A stretch of 53,560 bases of DNA, from contig JAFECT010000019.1 in NCBI GenBank assembly GCA_018241995.1, positions 1-53,560 of the forward strand, in the 5' to 3' direction. Below are positions 26,087-34,797 of this stretch, piece after piece. The stretch is from Pseudomonadota bacterium. Its GTDB lineage: Bacteria > Pseudomonadota > Alphaproteobacteria > Caulobacterales > Caulobacteraceae. Position 1 is the stretch's first letter. Each line of letters begins with the position of its first letter. The position numbers and the translations under genes were made by a program. A model generated the notes under the pieces. The model saw only the letters and a program-made list of their open reading frames with translations. It did not search any database and was not told the origin of the DNA.

Positions 26087-26858
26087 GCCGGTCGCCGATC
26101 CTTCCAACGCGCCCGCCGCGCCCCGTCGCGCCGCGACGCCTGTGGCCCACCGCGACCCGACCGCGCCGGTGCTGTCGATCCGCGGTCTGGAGCGCACCTA
26201 TGTCACCGCGGCCGGAAGCTTGCCCGTGCTGCGCGGCGTCGACCTTGACGTCCGCCCCGGCGAGATCGTCGGCCTGATCGGGCCGTCCGGCTCGGGCAAG
26301 TCCTCCCTGCTGCACGCGGCGGGCCTGCTGGAGCATCCGGACGGGGGGCAGGTGATCATCGGGGGCGCCGACTGCACCGAGATGGGCGAGGGCGAGCGTA
26401 CGCGCGTGCGCCTGGCCGAGCTCGGCTTCGTCTACCAGTTCCACCACCTGCTGCCCGAGTTCAGTGCGCTGGATAACGTCGCCCTGCCGATGCGTATCGC
26501 CGGCGCGAGCGAAGCAGACGCGCGCGAGCGGGCGCGGGGCCTCTTGACCGCCCTGGGCCTGGCCGAGCGCGAAGACCACCAGCCGGCGCAGATGTCCGGC
26601 GGCGAGCAGCAACGTGTCGCGGTCGCCCGCGCCCTGGCCAATCGCCCGCGCCTGCTCTTGGCCGACGAGCCCACCGGCAACCTCGACCCCACCACCTCCA
26701 AGACCGTGTTCGAGGCCCTGCACAGCCTGGTGCGCGGCCAGGGGGTGGCGGCGCTGATCGCCACCCACAACATGGAGCTGGCGGGCTACATGGACCGCGT
26801 CTTCGCGCTCAAGGACGGGCACCTGGAAGAGCGGCCGGCGCAGGGGCGGGCTTACTGA
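26079..26858 (+). CDS. lolD: Lipoprotein-releasing ABC ATPase LolD
   Basis: A 259-residue ABC ATPase. Walker A GPSGSGKSS, signature MSGGEQQRVAVARAL and Walker B LLLADEPTGNLD are intact. VYQFHHLLPEFSALDNV is a typical LolD Q-loop. A 30-residue N-terminal extension (SNAPAAPRRAATPVAHRD) is polar and probably disordered. It overlaps the permease gene and energises lipoprotein release. Confidence 0.94.
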   Translation: MSEPVADPSNAPAAPRRAATPVAHRDPTAPVLSIRGLERTYVTAAGSLPVLRGVDLDVRPGEIVGLIGPSGSGKSSLLHAAGLLEHPDGGQVIIGGADCTEMGEGERTRVRLAELGFVYQFHHLLPEFSALDNVALPMRIAGASEADARERARGLLTALGLAEREDHQPAQMSGGEQQRVAVARALANRPRLLLADEPTGNLDPTTSKTVFEALHSLVRGQGVAALIATHNMELAGYMDRVFALKDGHLEERPAQGRAY

Positions 26859-26880
26859 GCATCGCCATACGGGGGATCGC

Positions 26881-27804
26881 ATGAAGCTCACCGCCGCCGT
26901 GGTCCAGGCCGGGTCGATCCTGCTGGAGCCGCAACGCACGCTCGACAAGGCGCTGCAGCTGATCCGCGAGGCTGCCGCGAAGGGCGCGACCTTGATCGTC
27001 CTGCCTGAAGCCTTCCTCGGCGGCTATCCGAAGGGCCTGGATTTCGGGGTGCGTGTCGGCTCGCGCTCGGCCGAGGGGCGCGACACCTTCCGGGAATATT
27101 TCGAGGCCGCCATCGACGCGCCGGGCGTGGAGACCGAGGTCATCGGCGCCCTGTGCCGCGAGCTCGGCGTGCACGCGGTCGTGGGGGCGGTCGAGCGCGA
27201 GGGCGGCACGCTCTACTGTTCATCCCTGATCTTCACGCCAGAGGCCGGGCTGGCCGCGACGCACCGCAAGCTGATGCCGACGGCGGCCGAGCGGCTGATC
27301 TGGGGCTTCGGCGACGGCTCGACCCTGCCGGTCGTGCCTGCGCCCTTCGGCGGGATCGGGACGGCGATCTGCTGGGAGAACTACATGCCGCTGTTCCGCG
27401 CGGCCATGTATGCGCGCGGCGTCGACTTCTGGTGCGCCCCTACCGTGGATGATCGCGAGGTCTGGGCCTCGACCATGCGCCACGTGGCGCTTGAGGGGCG
27501 CTGCTTCGTGCTTTCGGCCAACCAGTATCTGGAGCGCGCGGCCATGCCCGCGCACTGGAAGCCGGTGCAGGGTGAGGCGCCCGATACCGTGCTGATCGCC
27601 GGCGGCTCGATGATCGTCTCTCCCCTGGGCGAGGTGCTGGCCGGGCCGCTGAGGGGCGGGGAGGGCGTCCTTGTCGCCGAACTCGACACAGGTGACCTGG
27701 CCCGCGCCCGCTTCGACTTCGACGCCGTCGGCCACTACGCCCGGCCGGACGTCTTCACCCTGCGCGTGGACGAAACGCCCAAGCGGGCGGTGGAGCCGAA
27801 TTAG
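26881..27804 (+). CDS. Nitrilase
   Basis: A 307-residue carbon-nitrogen hydrolase. The catalytic triad is Glu in IVLPEAFLGGYPKG, Lys in THRKLMPTAAERLIWGFGDGS and Cys in AICWENYMPLFR, the pattern of true nitrilases and cyanide hydratase-like enzymes rather than amidases. It would convert organic nitriles to acids and ammonia. CGGGGGATCGC is its ribosome-binding site. It lies 22 bp after lolD, but no functional link is obvious. Confidence 0.88.
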   Translation: MKLTAAVVQAGSILLEPQRTLDKALQLIREAAAKGATLIVLPEAFLGGYPKGLDFGVRVGSRSAEGRDTFREYFEAAIDAPGVETEVIGALCRELGVHAVVGAVEREGGTLYCSSLIFTPEAGLAATHRKLMPTAAERLIWGFGDGSTLPVVPAPFGGIGTAICWENYMPLFRAAMYARGVDFWCAPTVDDREVWASTMRHVALEGRCFVLSANQYLERAAMPAHWKPVQGEAPDTVLIAGGSMIVSPLGEVLAGPLRGGEGVLVAELDTGDLARARFDFDAVGHYARPDVFTLRVDETPKRAVEPN

Positions 27805-27819
27805 TCTCGAAAGAGAAAT

Positions 27820-27934
27820 CCACGAACCTCAGAACAGCACGAACGAGGCCTTCGGCCTCAAGAATAAAAGCATACGGCCGCAGGTCCGCTGCTCCAGCCA
27901 AGCGCTGTGTTCGTGCTGTTCGTGAGGTTCGTGG
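27820..27934. repeat. Long inverted repeat, family B copy 2
   Basis: Arms 27820-27844 and 27909-27934 pair with a single-base gap. They share the CACGAAC-type arm sequence and the CGGCCGCAGG centre with the copy at 23270-23385. It sits between the convergent nitrilase and DUF885 genes. Further GC-rich bases up to 27975 include a CCTGGGCCCCCGCTTGCGCCGGGGAA hairpin-like fragment recalling family C. Confidence 0.7.
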
Positions 27935-27987
27935 TTCAAAATGCCTGGGCCCCCGCTTGCGCCGGGGAATGCGGAGCAGGGAGCGTT

Positions 27988-29748
27988 CTACTCCAACTCC
28001 GGATACGGCCCCTTGCCGCCCTCGGCGATGAAGCGATCGATGCGGGCTTCCAGCACCGGTAGGGGAACCGAGCCCAGCTCCAGCACCGTGTCGTGGAAGG
28101 CGCGAATGTTGAACTTCGGGCCCAGCGCCTTCTCGGCCTTGGCGCGGCTCTTCTCGATCGACATCTCGCCCAGATAGTAGCTCAGCGCCTGGCCCGGCCA
28201 GGCGATGTAGCGGTCGACCTCGGTCTGGATCTCGTGGTCCGAGAGCGCGGTGTTGTCGTGCAGGAAGGCTTGCGCCTGCTCGCGGGTCCACCCCTTGGAA
28301 TGGATGCCTGTGTCGACCACCAGGCGCGCGGCGCGCCACATCTGATAGGTCAGCATGCCGAAGCGGTCGTAGGGCGTCTTGTACATGCCCATCTCGACCC
28401 CGAGCTTCTCGCAGTAGAGCGCCCAGCCCTCGCCATAGGCGGAGATGTAGACGCTCTGACGGAACTCCGGCTGGCCCTTGTGCTCCATGGCGATCGGCAT
28501 CTGGAAGGCGTGGCCCGGCGCGGACTCGTGCAGGGTCAGCGCCGTCAGCACATAGAGCGGCCGGGACGGCAGGTTGTAGGTGTTGACCAGATAGACGCCC
28601 GGGCCGCCGCGGCCGCCGGTGTAGAAGGGCGCCAGCTCGTCCGGCACCGGGATGATGGCGAAGCGCTGGCGCGGCAGGTAGCCGAAGTAGTCGCCGAGCT
28701 TGCCGTCGACCTGCTTGGCGATCCACGAGGCGCGCATCAAAAGCTCGTCCGGCGTCTTGGCGTAGAACTGCGGGTCGGTGCGCAGGAAGTGCAGGTATTC
28801 GAGGAAGGCGCCCTTGAAGCCGCTCTCCTTCATGGTCGCGACCATCTCGGCGTGGATCTTGGCGACTTCGGCGAGGCCGATCTGGTGGATCTGGTCGGGC
28901 GTCAGGTCCAGCGTCGTGAACTCGCGGATCTTGGCCTGGTAGTAGGCCTTGCCGTCGGGCATGGCCTCCGCCGCCAGGGCCTTGCGCGCGCCGGGCACAT
29001 AGCGGTCGCGCATGAAGGCGAGCAGCTCGTGGTGCGCCGGCAGCACCTTCTCCTGGATCGCCTTCACCGCCGCCGCGCGCAGCCGCGCCTGGTCCTCGGG
29101 CGCGATCGACGCCGGCATGGTCTTGAACGGCGCATAGAAGGGACTGGCCTCCGGCGAGGCCGCATTGGTCACTCCGGTGATCGATGCCATCAGCCCGGTC
29201 AGGGACACCTGGGGCGGGGTGAAGCCGCGCTTCAGCCCCGCATCCATGTTGGCGATTTGCTCATGGAAATACCGAGGAAAATCATTCAGCTGAGCGACGT
29301 ACTTCTCGTATTCCTGCTGGTTGTGGAAGGTGCGCCGCGCCGTGCCCGCCAGGTTGGTCCAGAAGGCCGTGTCCGCGTTCAGGGGCTTCTCGAAATCGCG
29401 GAAGGTCTGCTGGTCGATCAGGACCGCGATCTGCGCCTTGTAGATCGCATAGTTGACCTGCTCTTCCGGCGAGAGGTCGGACGGTTTGATCGCGTCCAGC
29501 TTCCCCATGACATCGCGCCAATAGGCCAAGCGCTTGCCTTGCGTGGCCGCATCGACCTTGGGGAGGTGGTCGCTGATCGGCCCGGTCGAGTCCTCATCGT
29601 CCTCGCCCTCGAGCTGGGCGCTGCGCCAGGCCCATTCGGTGGAATAGATCGCCTTGAAGCGGGCGTCGGCGGGCGCGGCCGTGGCCGACGGGGGCGTGGC
29701 GGTGATCATGATCAGGGCGCACCCCAGGCTGGCGGCGAGCTTGTGCAT
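27988..29748 (-). CDS. DUF885 family exported metallopeptidase-like protein (copy 1)
   Basis: A 586-residue exported protein. The start at 29748 begins a signal peptide (MHKLAASLGCALIMITATPPSATA). Helical DUF885 body with the zinc motif TLHESAPGHAFQ and downstream SAYGEGWALYCEKLG, which supply expected metal-binding and catalytic residues. ALGPKFNIRAFHDTVLELG closes the domain. Family proteins resemble thermolysin-clan carboxypeptidases, but substrates are largely unknown. A close paralogue lies at 31788-33602 on the same strand. It follows the SRPBCC gene by 72 bp. Confidence 0.88.
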   Translation of the reverse strand: MHKLAASLGCALIMITATPPSATAAPADARFKAIYSTEWAWRSAQLEGEDDEDSTGPISDHLPKVDAATQGKRLAYWRDVMGKLDAIKPSDLSPEEQVNYAIYKAQIAVLIDQQTFRDFEKPLNADTAFWTNLAGTARRTFHNQQEYEKYVAQLNDFPRYFHEQIANMDAGLKRGFTPPQVSLTGLMASITGVTNAASPEASPFYAPFKTMPASIAPEDQARLRAAAVKAIQEKVLPAHHELLAFMRDRYVPGARKALAAEAMPDGKAYYQAKIREFTTLDLTPDQIHQIGLAEVAKIHAEMVATMKESGFKGAFLEYLHFLRTDPQFYAKTPDELLMRASWIAKQVDGKLGDYFGYLPRQRFAIIPVPDELAPFYTGGRGGPGVYLVNTYNLPSRPLYVLTALTLHESAPGHAFQMPIAMEHKGQPEFRQSVYISAYGEGWALYCEKLGVEMGMYKTPYDRFGMLTYQMWRAARLVVDTGIHSKGWTREQAQAFLHDNTALSDHEIQTEVDRYIAWPGQALSYYLGEMSIEKSRAKAEKALGPKFNIRAFHDTVLELGSVPLPVLEARIDRFIAEGGKGPYPELE

Positions 29749-29820
29749 GGCGTCTCGTGGAGGCTTTGCGAAGCGGATCGACGGCCAAGCTCGCACGCCC
29801 GTGCGGGCGCGCAACGGTTT

Positions 29821-30297
29821 TCAGCCTGCGGAGGCGACCTCGGCGTAGAGCGCCAGGATGCCGCCCCAGCCGCCGGGCGAATCGATCGCGTCGCGCACCG
29901 CCTGGGCCGCGTCGCCGAAGCGCTCAAGCTTGCGGTGCTCCAGCGTCACCCGCGTCTGGCCCTCGCCTTCAGGCTCGAAGGTGATCTCGACCTCGGTCTC
30001 GAAGGCCGGGTCGTAGGTCCAGTCGCGCGTCAGCTGCCAGGCCAGCAGCACGCGGCCCGGCGGGTCCCAAGCCAGCACCTTGCCCCAGTGGGTTTCGGAG
30101 CCGTCCTCGCCGCGCTCGAACCAGCGGCCGCCCTCGCGCGGCTCCACGATCACGTCCTTCAACGGCGACTTCGAGGTCGAGTGCGTCGGCGGCCACCAGC
30201 GGCCCATGCCGGCGGTGAACACGTCAAAGGCCTTCTGCGCCGGGGCCTTGACCGTCACGGTCTTGCGCACCGGGGCGGGGGTGATCTGCAGGCTCAT
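29821..30297 (-). CDS. SRPBCC (AHSA1-like) domain protein
   Basis: A 158-residue START-like protein of the Aha1 C-terminal family. KAPAQKAFDVFTAGMGRWWP opens the domain and EPEGEGQTRVTLEHRKLERFG lies near its end. Such proteins bind hydrophobic ligands. It follows the GST and ArsR genes on the same strand with short gaps, a frequent trio in proteobacteria. It is likely controlled by that regulator. Confidence 0.82.
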   Translation of the reverse strand: MSLQITPAPVRKTVTVKAPAQKAFDVFTAGMGRWWPPTHSTSKSPLKDVIVEPREGGRWFERGEDGSETHWGKVLAWDPPGRVLLAWQLTRDWTYDPAFETEVEITFEPEGEGQTRVTLEHRKLERFGDAAQAVRDAIDSPGGWGGILALYAEVASAG

Positions 30298-30323
30298 GCG
30301 GCGCTTTCCTCAGGCGGGGTTCT

Positions 30324-30968
30324 TTAGGCGGCCTGGGCCACGCGGTCGGGCTCGGTCGCGGCGAAGCTCGGCCGCGCGCGCATGCGTTCCAGCCAGCCGC
30401 CGAGCCCGGCTTCGCCCAGCATCGCGCCCTCGGGCGTGGCGGCGAAATAGGCCAGGTGCGGGGCCAGCATCAGGTCGGCCAGCGAGACCTTGTCTCCCGT
30501 CAGATAGGGGGCGGCGCCCATCAGCCGGGCGATCTCGTTGATGCAGACCCGCGCCTGCGGAACGGCAGCCGCGACCCGCGCCTCGTCGGTCGGCCGGTTC
30601 CAGAAGCGCTGGGCGAAGATGCGCTCGGCCGAGATCGGCACGCTGACCTGCGGGAACACGTACCAGTCGACGATGCCCATCAACTGGTCCATCCGCGCCT
30701 GGGCACGGGCGCCGTCGGGATGCAGCGCTGCGCCCAGGCAGACCTGATCGACGTAGCGCAGGATCGCCTGGGTCTCGTAGAGGCGGAAATCGCCGTGGTC
30801 GCACACGGGCAGGCGCCCGAACGGATGGCGCGCTAGGTGCTCAGCGCCCTTGGTCTCGCCGATGCCCACCAGACGCACGCGATAGGGCTGGGCCTTCTCC
30901 TCCAGCGCCATCAGCACGCTGCGGAAATAGGGGCTGCCGGCGGCGCCCCACAGCAGGAACTCGGTCAT
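30324..30968 (-). CDS. Glutathione S-transferase
   Basis: A 214-residue cytosolic GST. The N-terminal thioredoxin fold reads LLWGAAGSPYFRSVLMALEEK, with GSPYFRS near the glutathione-activating residue, RHPFGRLPVCDHGDFRLYETQAI carrying the cis-Pro and glutathione-binding ET. The C-terminal helical domain is normal. It lies 12 bp after arsR. A role in conjugating electrophiles is likely but substrates are unknown. Confidence 0.87.
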   Translation of the reverse strand: MTEFLLWGAAGSPYFRSVLMALEEKAQPYRVRLVGIGETKGAEHLARHPFGRLPVCDHGDFRLYETQAILRYVDQVCLGAALHPDGARAQARMDQLMGIVDWYVFPQVSVPISAERIFAQRFWNRPTDEARVAAAVPQARVCINEIARLMGAAPYLTGDKVSLADLMLAPHLAYFAATPEGAMLGEAGLGGWLERMRARPSFAATEPDRVAQAA

Positions 30969-30980
30969 GGCTCATGCTCC

Positions 30981-31289
30981 TTACGCATCAGGTTTTTCGA
31001 CCTCGGCGGCGAAAGCGGCCAGGGCCGTGTCCCAGAACTGGTCCAGCCAGGCGCGGATGGCGCCCAGGCCTTGCGGGTCGATCTGATAGACGCGGCGTGT
31101 GCCCTCGGCGTGGTCGACGACGAGGCCAGCCGACTTCAGCACCGCCAGGTGCTGCGACACCGCCGGCCGCGACACCGGCAGGCCCTGGGCCAGTTCGCCG
31201 ACGGCGCGGGGGCCGTTACGCAGGCGCTCGAACACCTCACGGCGGGTAGGATCGGCCAGGGCGGCGAGGGCGGCAGAAGCGTTAGTCAT
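30981..31289 (-). CDS. ArsR-family transcriptional regulator
   Basis: A 102-residue winged-helix repressor. LADPTRREVFERLRNGPRAV and VGELAQGLPVSRPAVSQHLAVLKSAGLV form the DNA-binding domain. Metal-binding Cys of the classical ArsR/SmtB sensors are absent, so it is probably not a metal sensor. Its ATG lies inside a perfect 16-bp palindrome, suggesting autoregulation of the arsR-GST-SRPBCC operon. Confidence 0.87.
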   Translation of the reverse strand: MTNASAALAALADPTRREVFERLRNGPRAVGELAQGLPVSRPAVSQHLAVLKSAGLVVDHAEGTRRVYQIDPQGLGAIRAWLDQFWDTALAAFAAEVEKPDA

Positions 31290-31296
31290 GACTAAC
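31281..31296. promoter_or_regulatory. 16-bp perfect palindrome over the arsR start, likely operator
   Basis: GTTAGTCATGACTAAC is perfectly self-complementary and contains the arsR start codon (minus strand, 31287-31289). Dyads of this form fit a homodimeric winged-helix repressor. Binding here would block transcription or initiation of its own operon. Inferred from sequence only. Confidence 0.55.
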
Positions 31297-31437
31297 GGTA
31301 AGTCGATGGGAACCGGCTGTCAATCTCGGCATACGACCGCATTCGTTGTGACTGCGCGATCTGTGTGACATGGTGGTGTCCGCTCCGCCCGCCCGCCTAG
31401 CGCCGGGCGCGAGCTGGAGCCAAACAGGGGGTTGGTC

Positions 31438-31779
31438 ATGTCAAACCCGGTCTTGGATGCGATTCACGCCATGGAGAAGGCGCTTCGGGACGGTATCGAG
31501 GCGCTCATAGAACGAGAAGTCGAGCAGGCCGCGGAGCTGCAGCGCAAGGCCAAGACGGTGCTCGAAGACGCAGACAGGGCGTTGCATACGCCGCACCCCG
31601 GCCTCAGCGGGAAGGCCGAGCATGACAGGCAGGTCTCTGACTCCCAGGCCATCGGCATGGGCGCCGAAAACCTGATGCGGAAGGCCAACGACATTTATGA
31701 GCAGATCAAGGGCAAGCGGGAAGTGCTTGCCGCGGTCAACAAGGTCCTGGCCGCGTTCGAGAAGCAGCACGGCGGCTGA
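31438..31779 (+). CDS. Small hypothetical protein, coiled-coil-like
   Basis: A 113-residue charged, helical protein (AMEKALRDGIEALIEREVEQAAELQRK and NDIYEQIKGKREVLAAVNKV). CAGGGGGTTGG before ATG 31438 is a good ribosome-binding site. No cysteine, no signal peptide, no recognised family. It sits between the divergent arsR and the convergent second DUF885 gene. Confidence 0.55.
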   Translation: MSNPVLDAIHAMEKALRDGIEALIEREVEQAAELQRKAKTVLEDADRALHTPHPGLSGKAEHDRQVSDSQAIGMGAENLMRKANDIYEQIKGKREVLAAVNKVLAAFEKQHGG

Positions 31780-31787
31780 GGCTGGCT

Positions 31788-33602
31788 TCACCCCGCCGGC
31801 GCGTGCCTCTGCCCGCCGGGCAGGGCGTAGGGGCCCTTGCCGCCTTCGGCGATGAACTGGTCTATGCGGGCGTCCAGCACCGGCAGGGGGACGGAGCCCA
31901 GGGCGAGCACCGTGTCGTGGAAGGCGCGGATGTCGAACTTCGGCCCCAGCGCCTTCTCCGCGCGGGCGCGGTTACGCAGGATGTCCATCTCGCCCAGCTT
32001 GTAGCTCAGCGCCTGGGCAGGCCAGGTGATGTAGCGATCCACCTCGGTCTCGATCTCGTGATGGGGCAGGGCGGTGTTTTCGGCCAGGTATCTTATTGCT
32101 TCTTCACGGGTCCAGCCCTTGTGGTGGATGCCGGTGTCGACCACGAGGCGGCAGGCGCGCCACATCTCGTAGGTCTCGCGGCCGAACTCGTCGTAGGGCG
32201 TCTCGTAGAGCCCCATTTCCTTGCCGAGCTTCTCGACATAGAGGCCCCAGCCCTCGCCATAGGCTGAGATGTAGCTCTCGCGCCGGAAGGCCGGCAGGTC
32301 GGTCTGCTCCTCGGCCAGGGACAGCTGGAACGCATGGCCGAACTCCGCCTCGTGCAGGGTCAGGGCGGTCAGGTTGTAGAGCGGCCGGTGCGGCAGGTCG
32401 TAGGTGTTGAGCCAGTAGGTGTGCGCCCCGCCCCGTCCGGAGGTGTAGTAGGGCGCGATCGACGGCGGCACGGGGATGATCTGGAACCGCCCGCGCGGCG
32501 CATGGCCGAAGTACTCCGGGATCTTGCCGTCGCCCTCCTTGGAGATCCAGGCGGCCCTGGAAAGCAGCTCCTCCGGCGTCTTGGCGTAGAACTTCGGATC
32601 GGTGCGCAGGTACTGCAGGAACTCGGCGAAGGTCCCCTTGAAGCCGGTCGCCTTCATGGTCTCGACCATCTCGGCGTGGATGCGCGCCACCTCGGCCAAG
32701 CCGGTCTGGTGGATCGCCTCCGGATCGAGGTCCAGCGTCGTGTATTCCTTGATCTGCTGGCGATAGAAGGCGACCCCGTCGGGCATGGCCTCGGCCGCCA
32801 GGGTGCGCCGGGTCTTGGGCCAGTACTCCTCGCGCATGAACTTCAGCAGTTCCTGGTGCGCGGGGACCACCGAATTGGCGACGGCCTTGGCCGCCTCCGC
32901 CTTCAGCGCCGCCTGGTCCGCCGCGGGCATCGAGGCGGGCATGTGGGCGAAGGGATACCAGAAGACGTTGCTCTCGGGCGCGGTCTGCCCCGCCACGTCG
33001 GCGATGGACTGGTCACGGCCCTCGATGGAGGCGCGCGGGACGGAGAAGCCTCGCGCGAGGCCTGCGCGCATGTCGGCGATCTCCTCGCGGAAATAGCGCG
33101 GCATGTCGTTCAGCTGGGCGATGTAGCCGCGATAGTCGTCGACCGTGTGCATCGGCCGGCGCGCGATGCCCGCCAGATTGGCCCAGAAGCTGGAGTCGGA
33201 GTTGAACGGCATCTCCCAGGTGTGGAAGCGCTCGTCCGCCGCCAGGTTCTCGATCTGAGTGCGATAGATGGCGTAGTTCACCCGTTCCGGCTCGGACAGG
33301 CTGGAGGGCTTGATCGCGTCCAGCTGCTTCAGCACGTCGGTCCAGTAGGCCAGGCGCTTGGCGTGGGTGGCCGGGTCCTCGTGGGGCAGGTAGTGGGCCA
33401 CCTTGCGGCCGTCGGACGGGGTGTCCTCGGAATCGCCGAACTGGTTGTTCCGCCAGGCCCATTCCTTTGTGTAGATCGCCTTGAAGCGCGCGTCGGCCGA
33501 GGCCTCGGGCTTCGCGGCGGGAGCAGCGGCCCAGACCGGGCTGACCATGGCCGGGGCGGCGAGCATCACGGCGCACACGCCGGCAAGCAGGATCGACTTC
33601 AC
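31788..33602 (-). CDS. DUF885 family exported metallopeptidase-like protein (copy 2)
   Basis: A 604-residue paralogue of the protein at 27988-29748. The start is GTG 33602, preceded by GGGGAG at ideal spacing, and it begins a signal peptide (KSILLAGVCAVMLAAPAMV). The zinc-motif region is changed: TLHEAEFGHAFQ here versus TLHESAPGHAFQ in copy 1, with YGEGWGLYVEKLG following. Almost all landmark segments are shared, so it arose by duplication. ATG-only reading would extend far upstream through antisense sequence. Confidence 0.87.
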   Translation of the reverse strand: MKSILLAGVCAVMLAAPAMVSPVWAAAPAAKPEASADARFKAIYTKEWAWRNNQFGDSEDTPSDGRKVAHYLPHEDPATHAKRLAYWTDVLKQLDAIKPSSLSEPERVNYAIYRTQIENLAADERFHTWEMPFNSDSSFWANLAGIARRPMHTVDDYRGYIAQLNDMPRYFREEIADMRAGLARGFSVPRASIEGRDQSIADVAGQTAPESNVFWYPFAHMPASMPAADQAALKAEAAKAVANSVVPAHQELLKFMREEYWPKTRRTLAAEAMPDGVAFYRQQIKEYTTLDLDPEAIHQTGLAEVARIHAEMVETMKATGFKGTFAEFLQYLRTDPKFYAKTPEELLSRAAWISKEGDGKIPEYFGHAPRGRFQIIPVPPSIAPYYTSGRGGAHTYWLNTYDLPHRPLYNLTALTLHEAEFGHAFQLSLAEEQTDLPAFRRESYISAYGEGWGLYVEKLGKEMGLYETPYDEFGRETYEMWRACRLVVDTGIHHKGWTREEAIRYLAENTALPHHEIETEVDRYITWPAQALSYKLGEMDILRNRARAEKALGPKFDIRAFHDTVLALGSVPLPVLDARIDQFIAEGGKGPYALPGGQRHAPAG

Positions 33603-33743
33603 GCGGATACTCCCCGATTCACGCCCGGCCCCTCGGACAGGCGGCGCATCCTTCCCTCCGCGCGGCGTGCCGATCAAGTGCCCCGGCTTGAAACCGCCCG
33701 CGCTTGGCCACACTGTCCGCCCCGCGTCCGGGGAGGTTTCGTC

Positions 33744-34784
33744 ATGACTGGCTTTGCATCGCGCGCTCTGACCGCGCTCGGGGCCTTGGCCCTGCTGCTT
33801 GCGGGCGCCGCCCGCGCCGCGGATGCGCCCAAGACCTATGTGCTGGAGGCCACGCCAACGACCGTCGCCTGGGGCAACTACGACGCCGCCCACGCGCCGG
33901 TCCTGACCATCCGCTCGGGCGACACGGTGGTGTTCCACACCCTGATCACCTCCAGCCCCACGGCCCTGGAAAAGGGCGGGGTGAAGCCCGCCGAGGTGCA
34001 GCAGTCGCTGCGCGATATCTACGCTCAGGTCACGGACAAGGGCCCCGGCGGCCACATCCTGACCGGCCCTGAGGCCATCGAGGGCGCCGAGCCCGGCGAC
34101 ACCCTGGAGGTCCATATCGAGAAGGTCGATCTGGCCGTGCCCTATGCCTACAACGCCTTCCGCTACGGCGTGGGCTTCATGACGGAGGAGTTCCCCTACG
34201 CCCGGTTCAAGCTGATCCCGCTGGACCGCGAGAAGATGCTCGCCCACTTCGCCCCCGGCATTGATATCCCGCTGCACCCGTTCTTCGGCTCCATGGGCGT
34301 TGCCCCGCCGCCGTCCTTCGGGCGCTATGACTCCACCGCCCCGACCGTCAACGGCGGCAATATGGACAACAAGGAGCTGGTCGCCGGCACGACACTCTAC
34401 CTGCCGGTCCACGCCAAGGGCGCCCTGTTCGAGATCGGCGACGGCCACGCCGGCCAGGGCAACGGCGAGGCGGACATCACCGCGATGGAGACATCGCTTG
34501 TGGGCACGGTGCGCTTCGTCCTGCGCAAGGACATCCACGTGAAGTACCCGCGCGCCGAGACGCCTAGCCACTACATCTCGATGGGCTTTGACGACGACCT
34601 GTCCATCGCCGCGCACAAGGCCGTGCGCGAGATGATCGACTTCCTGGTCGAGACCAAGGGCATGACCCGCGACGACGCCTACATGCTGGTCAGCGTCTCG
34701 GGCGACATGGACATCACTGAGGTAGTCGACCGCAACAAGGGCGTGCACGTGATGCTGCCCAAGGCGATCTTCACCGGGCGATGA
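33744..34784 (+). CDS. Exported acetamidase/formamidase family protein
   Basis: A 346-residue FmdA/AmdA-family hydrolase with a signal peptide (MTGFASRALTALGALALLLAGAARA). Recognisable blocks: DTLEVHIEKVDL, HPFFGSMGVAPPP, and GNMDNKELVAGTTLYLPVHAKGALFEIGDGHAGQGNGE, the usual metal/active-site region. It would release ammonia from short amides, here in the periplasm, which is less common for the family. GGGGAGG precedes the ATG. It is divergent from the DUF885 gene and 13 bp before a zinc-ribbon gene. Confidence 0.88.
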   Translation: MTGFASRALTALGALALLLAGAARAADAPKTYVLEATPTTVAWGNYDAAHAPVLTIRSGDTVVFHTLITSSPTALEKGGVKPAEVQQSLRDIYAQVTDKGPGGHILTGPEAIEGAEPGDTLEVHIEKVDLAVPYAYNAFRYGVGFMTEEFPYARFKLIPLDREKMLAHFAPGIDIPLHPFFGSMGVAPPPSFGRYDSTAPTVNGGNMDNKELVAGTTLYLPVHAKGALFEIGDGHAGQGNGEADITAMETSLVGTVRFVLRKDIHVKYPRAETPSHYISMGFDDDLSIAAHKAVREMIDFLVETKGMTRDDAYMLVSVSGDMDITEVVDRNKGVHVMLPKAIFTGR

Positions 34785-34797
34785 GGGGCCGGGGGCG

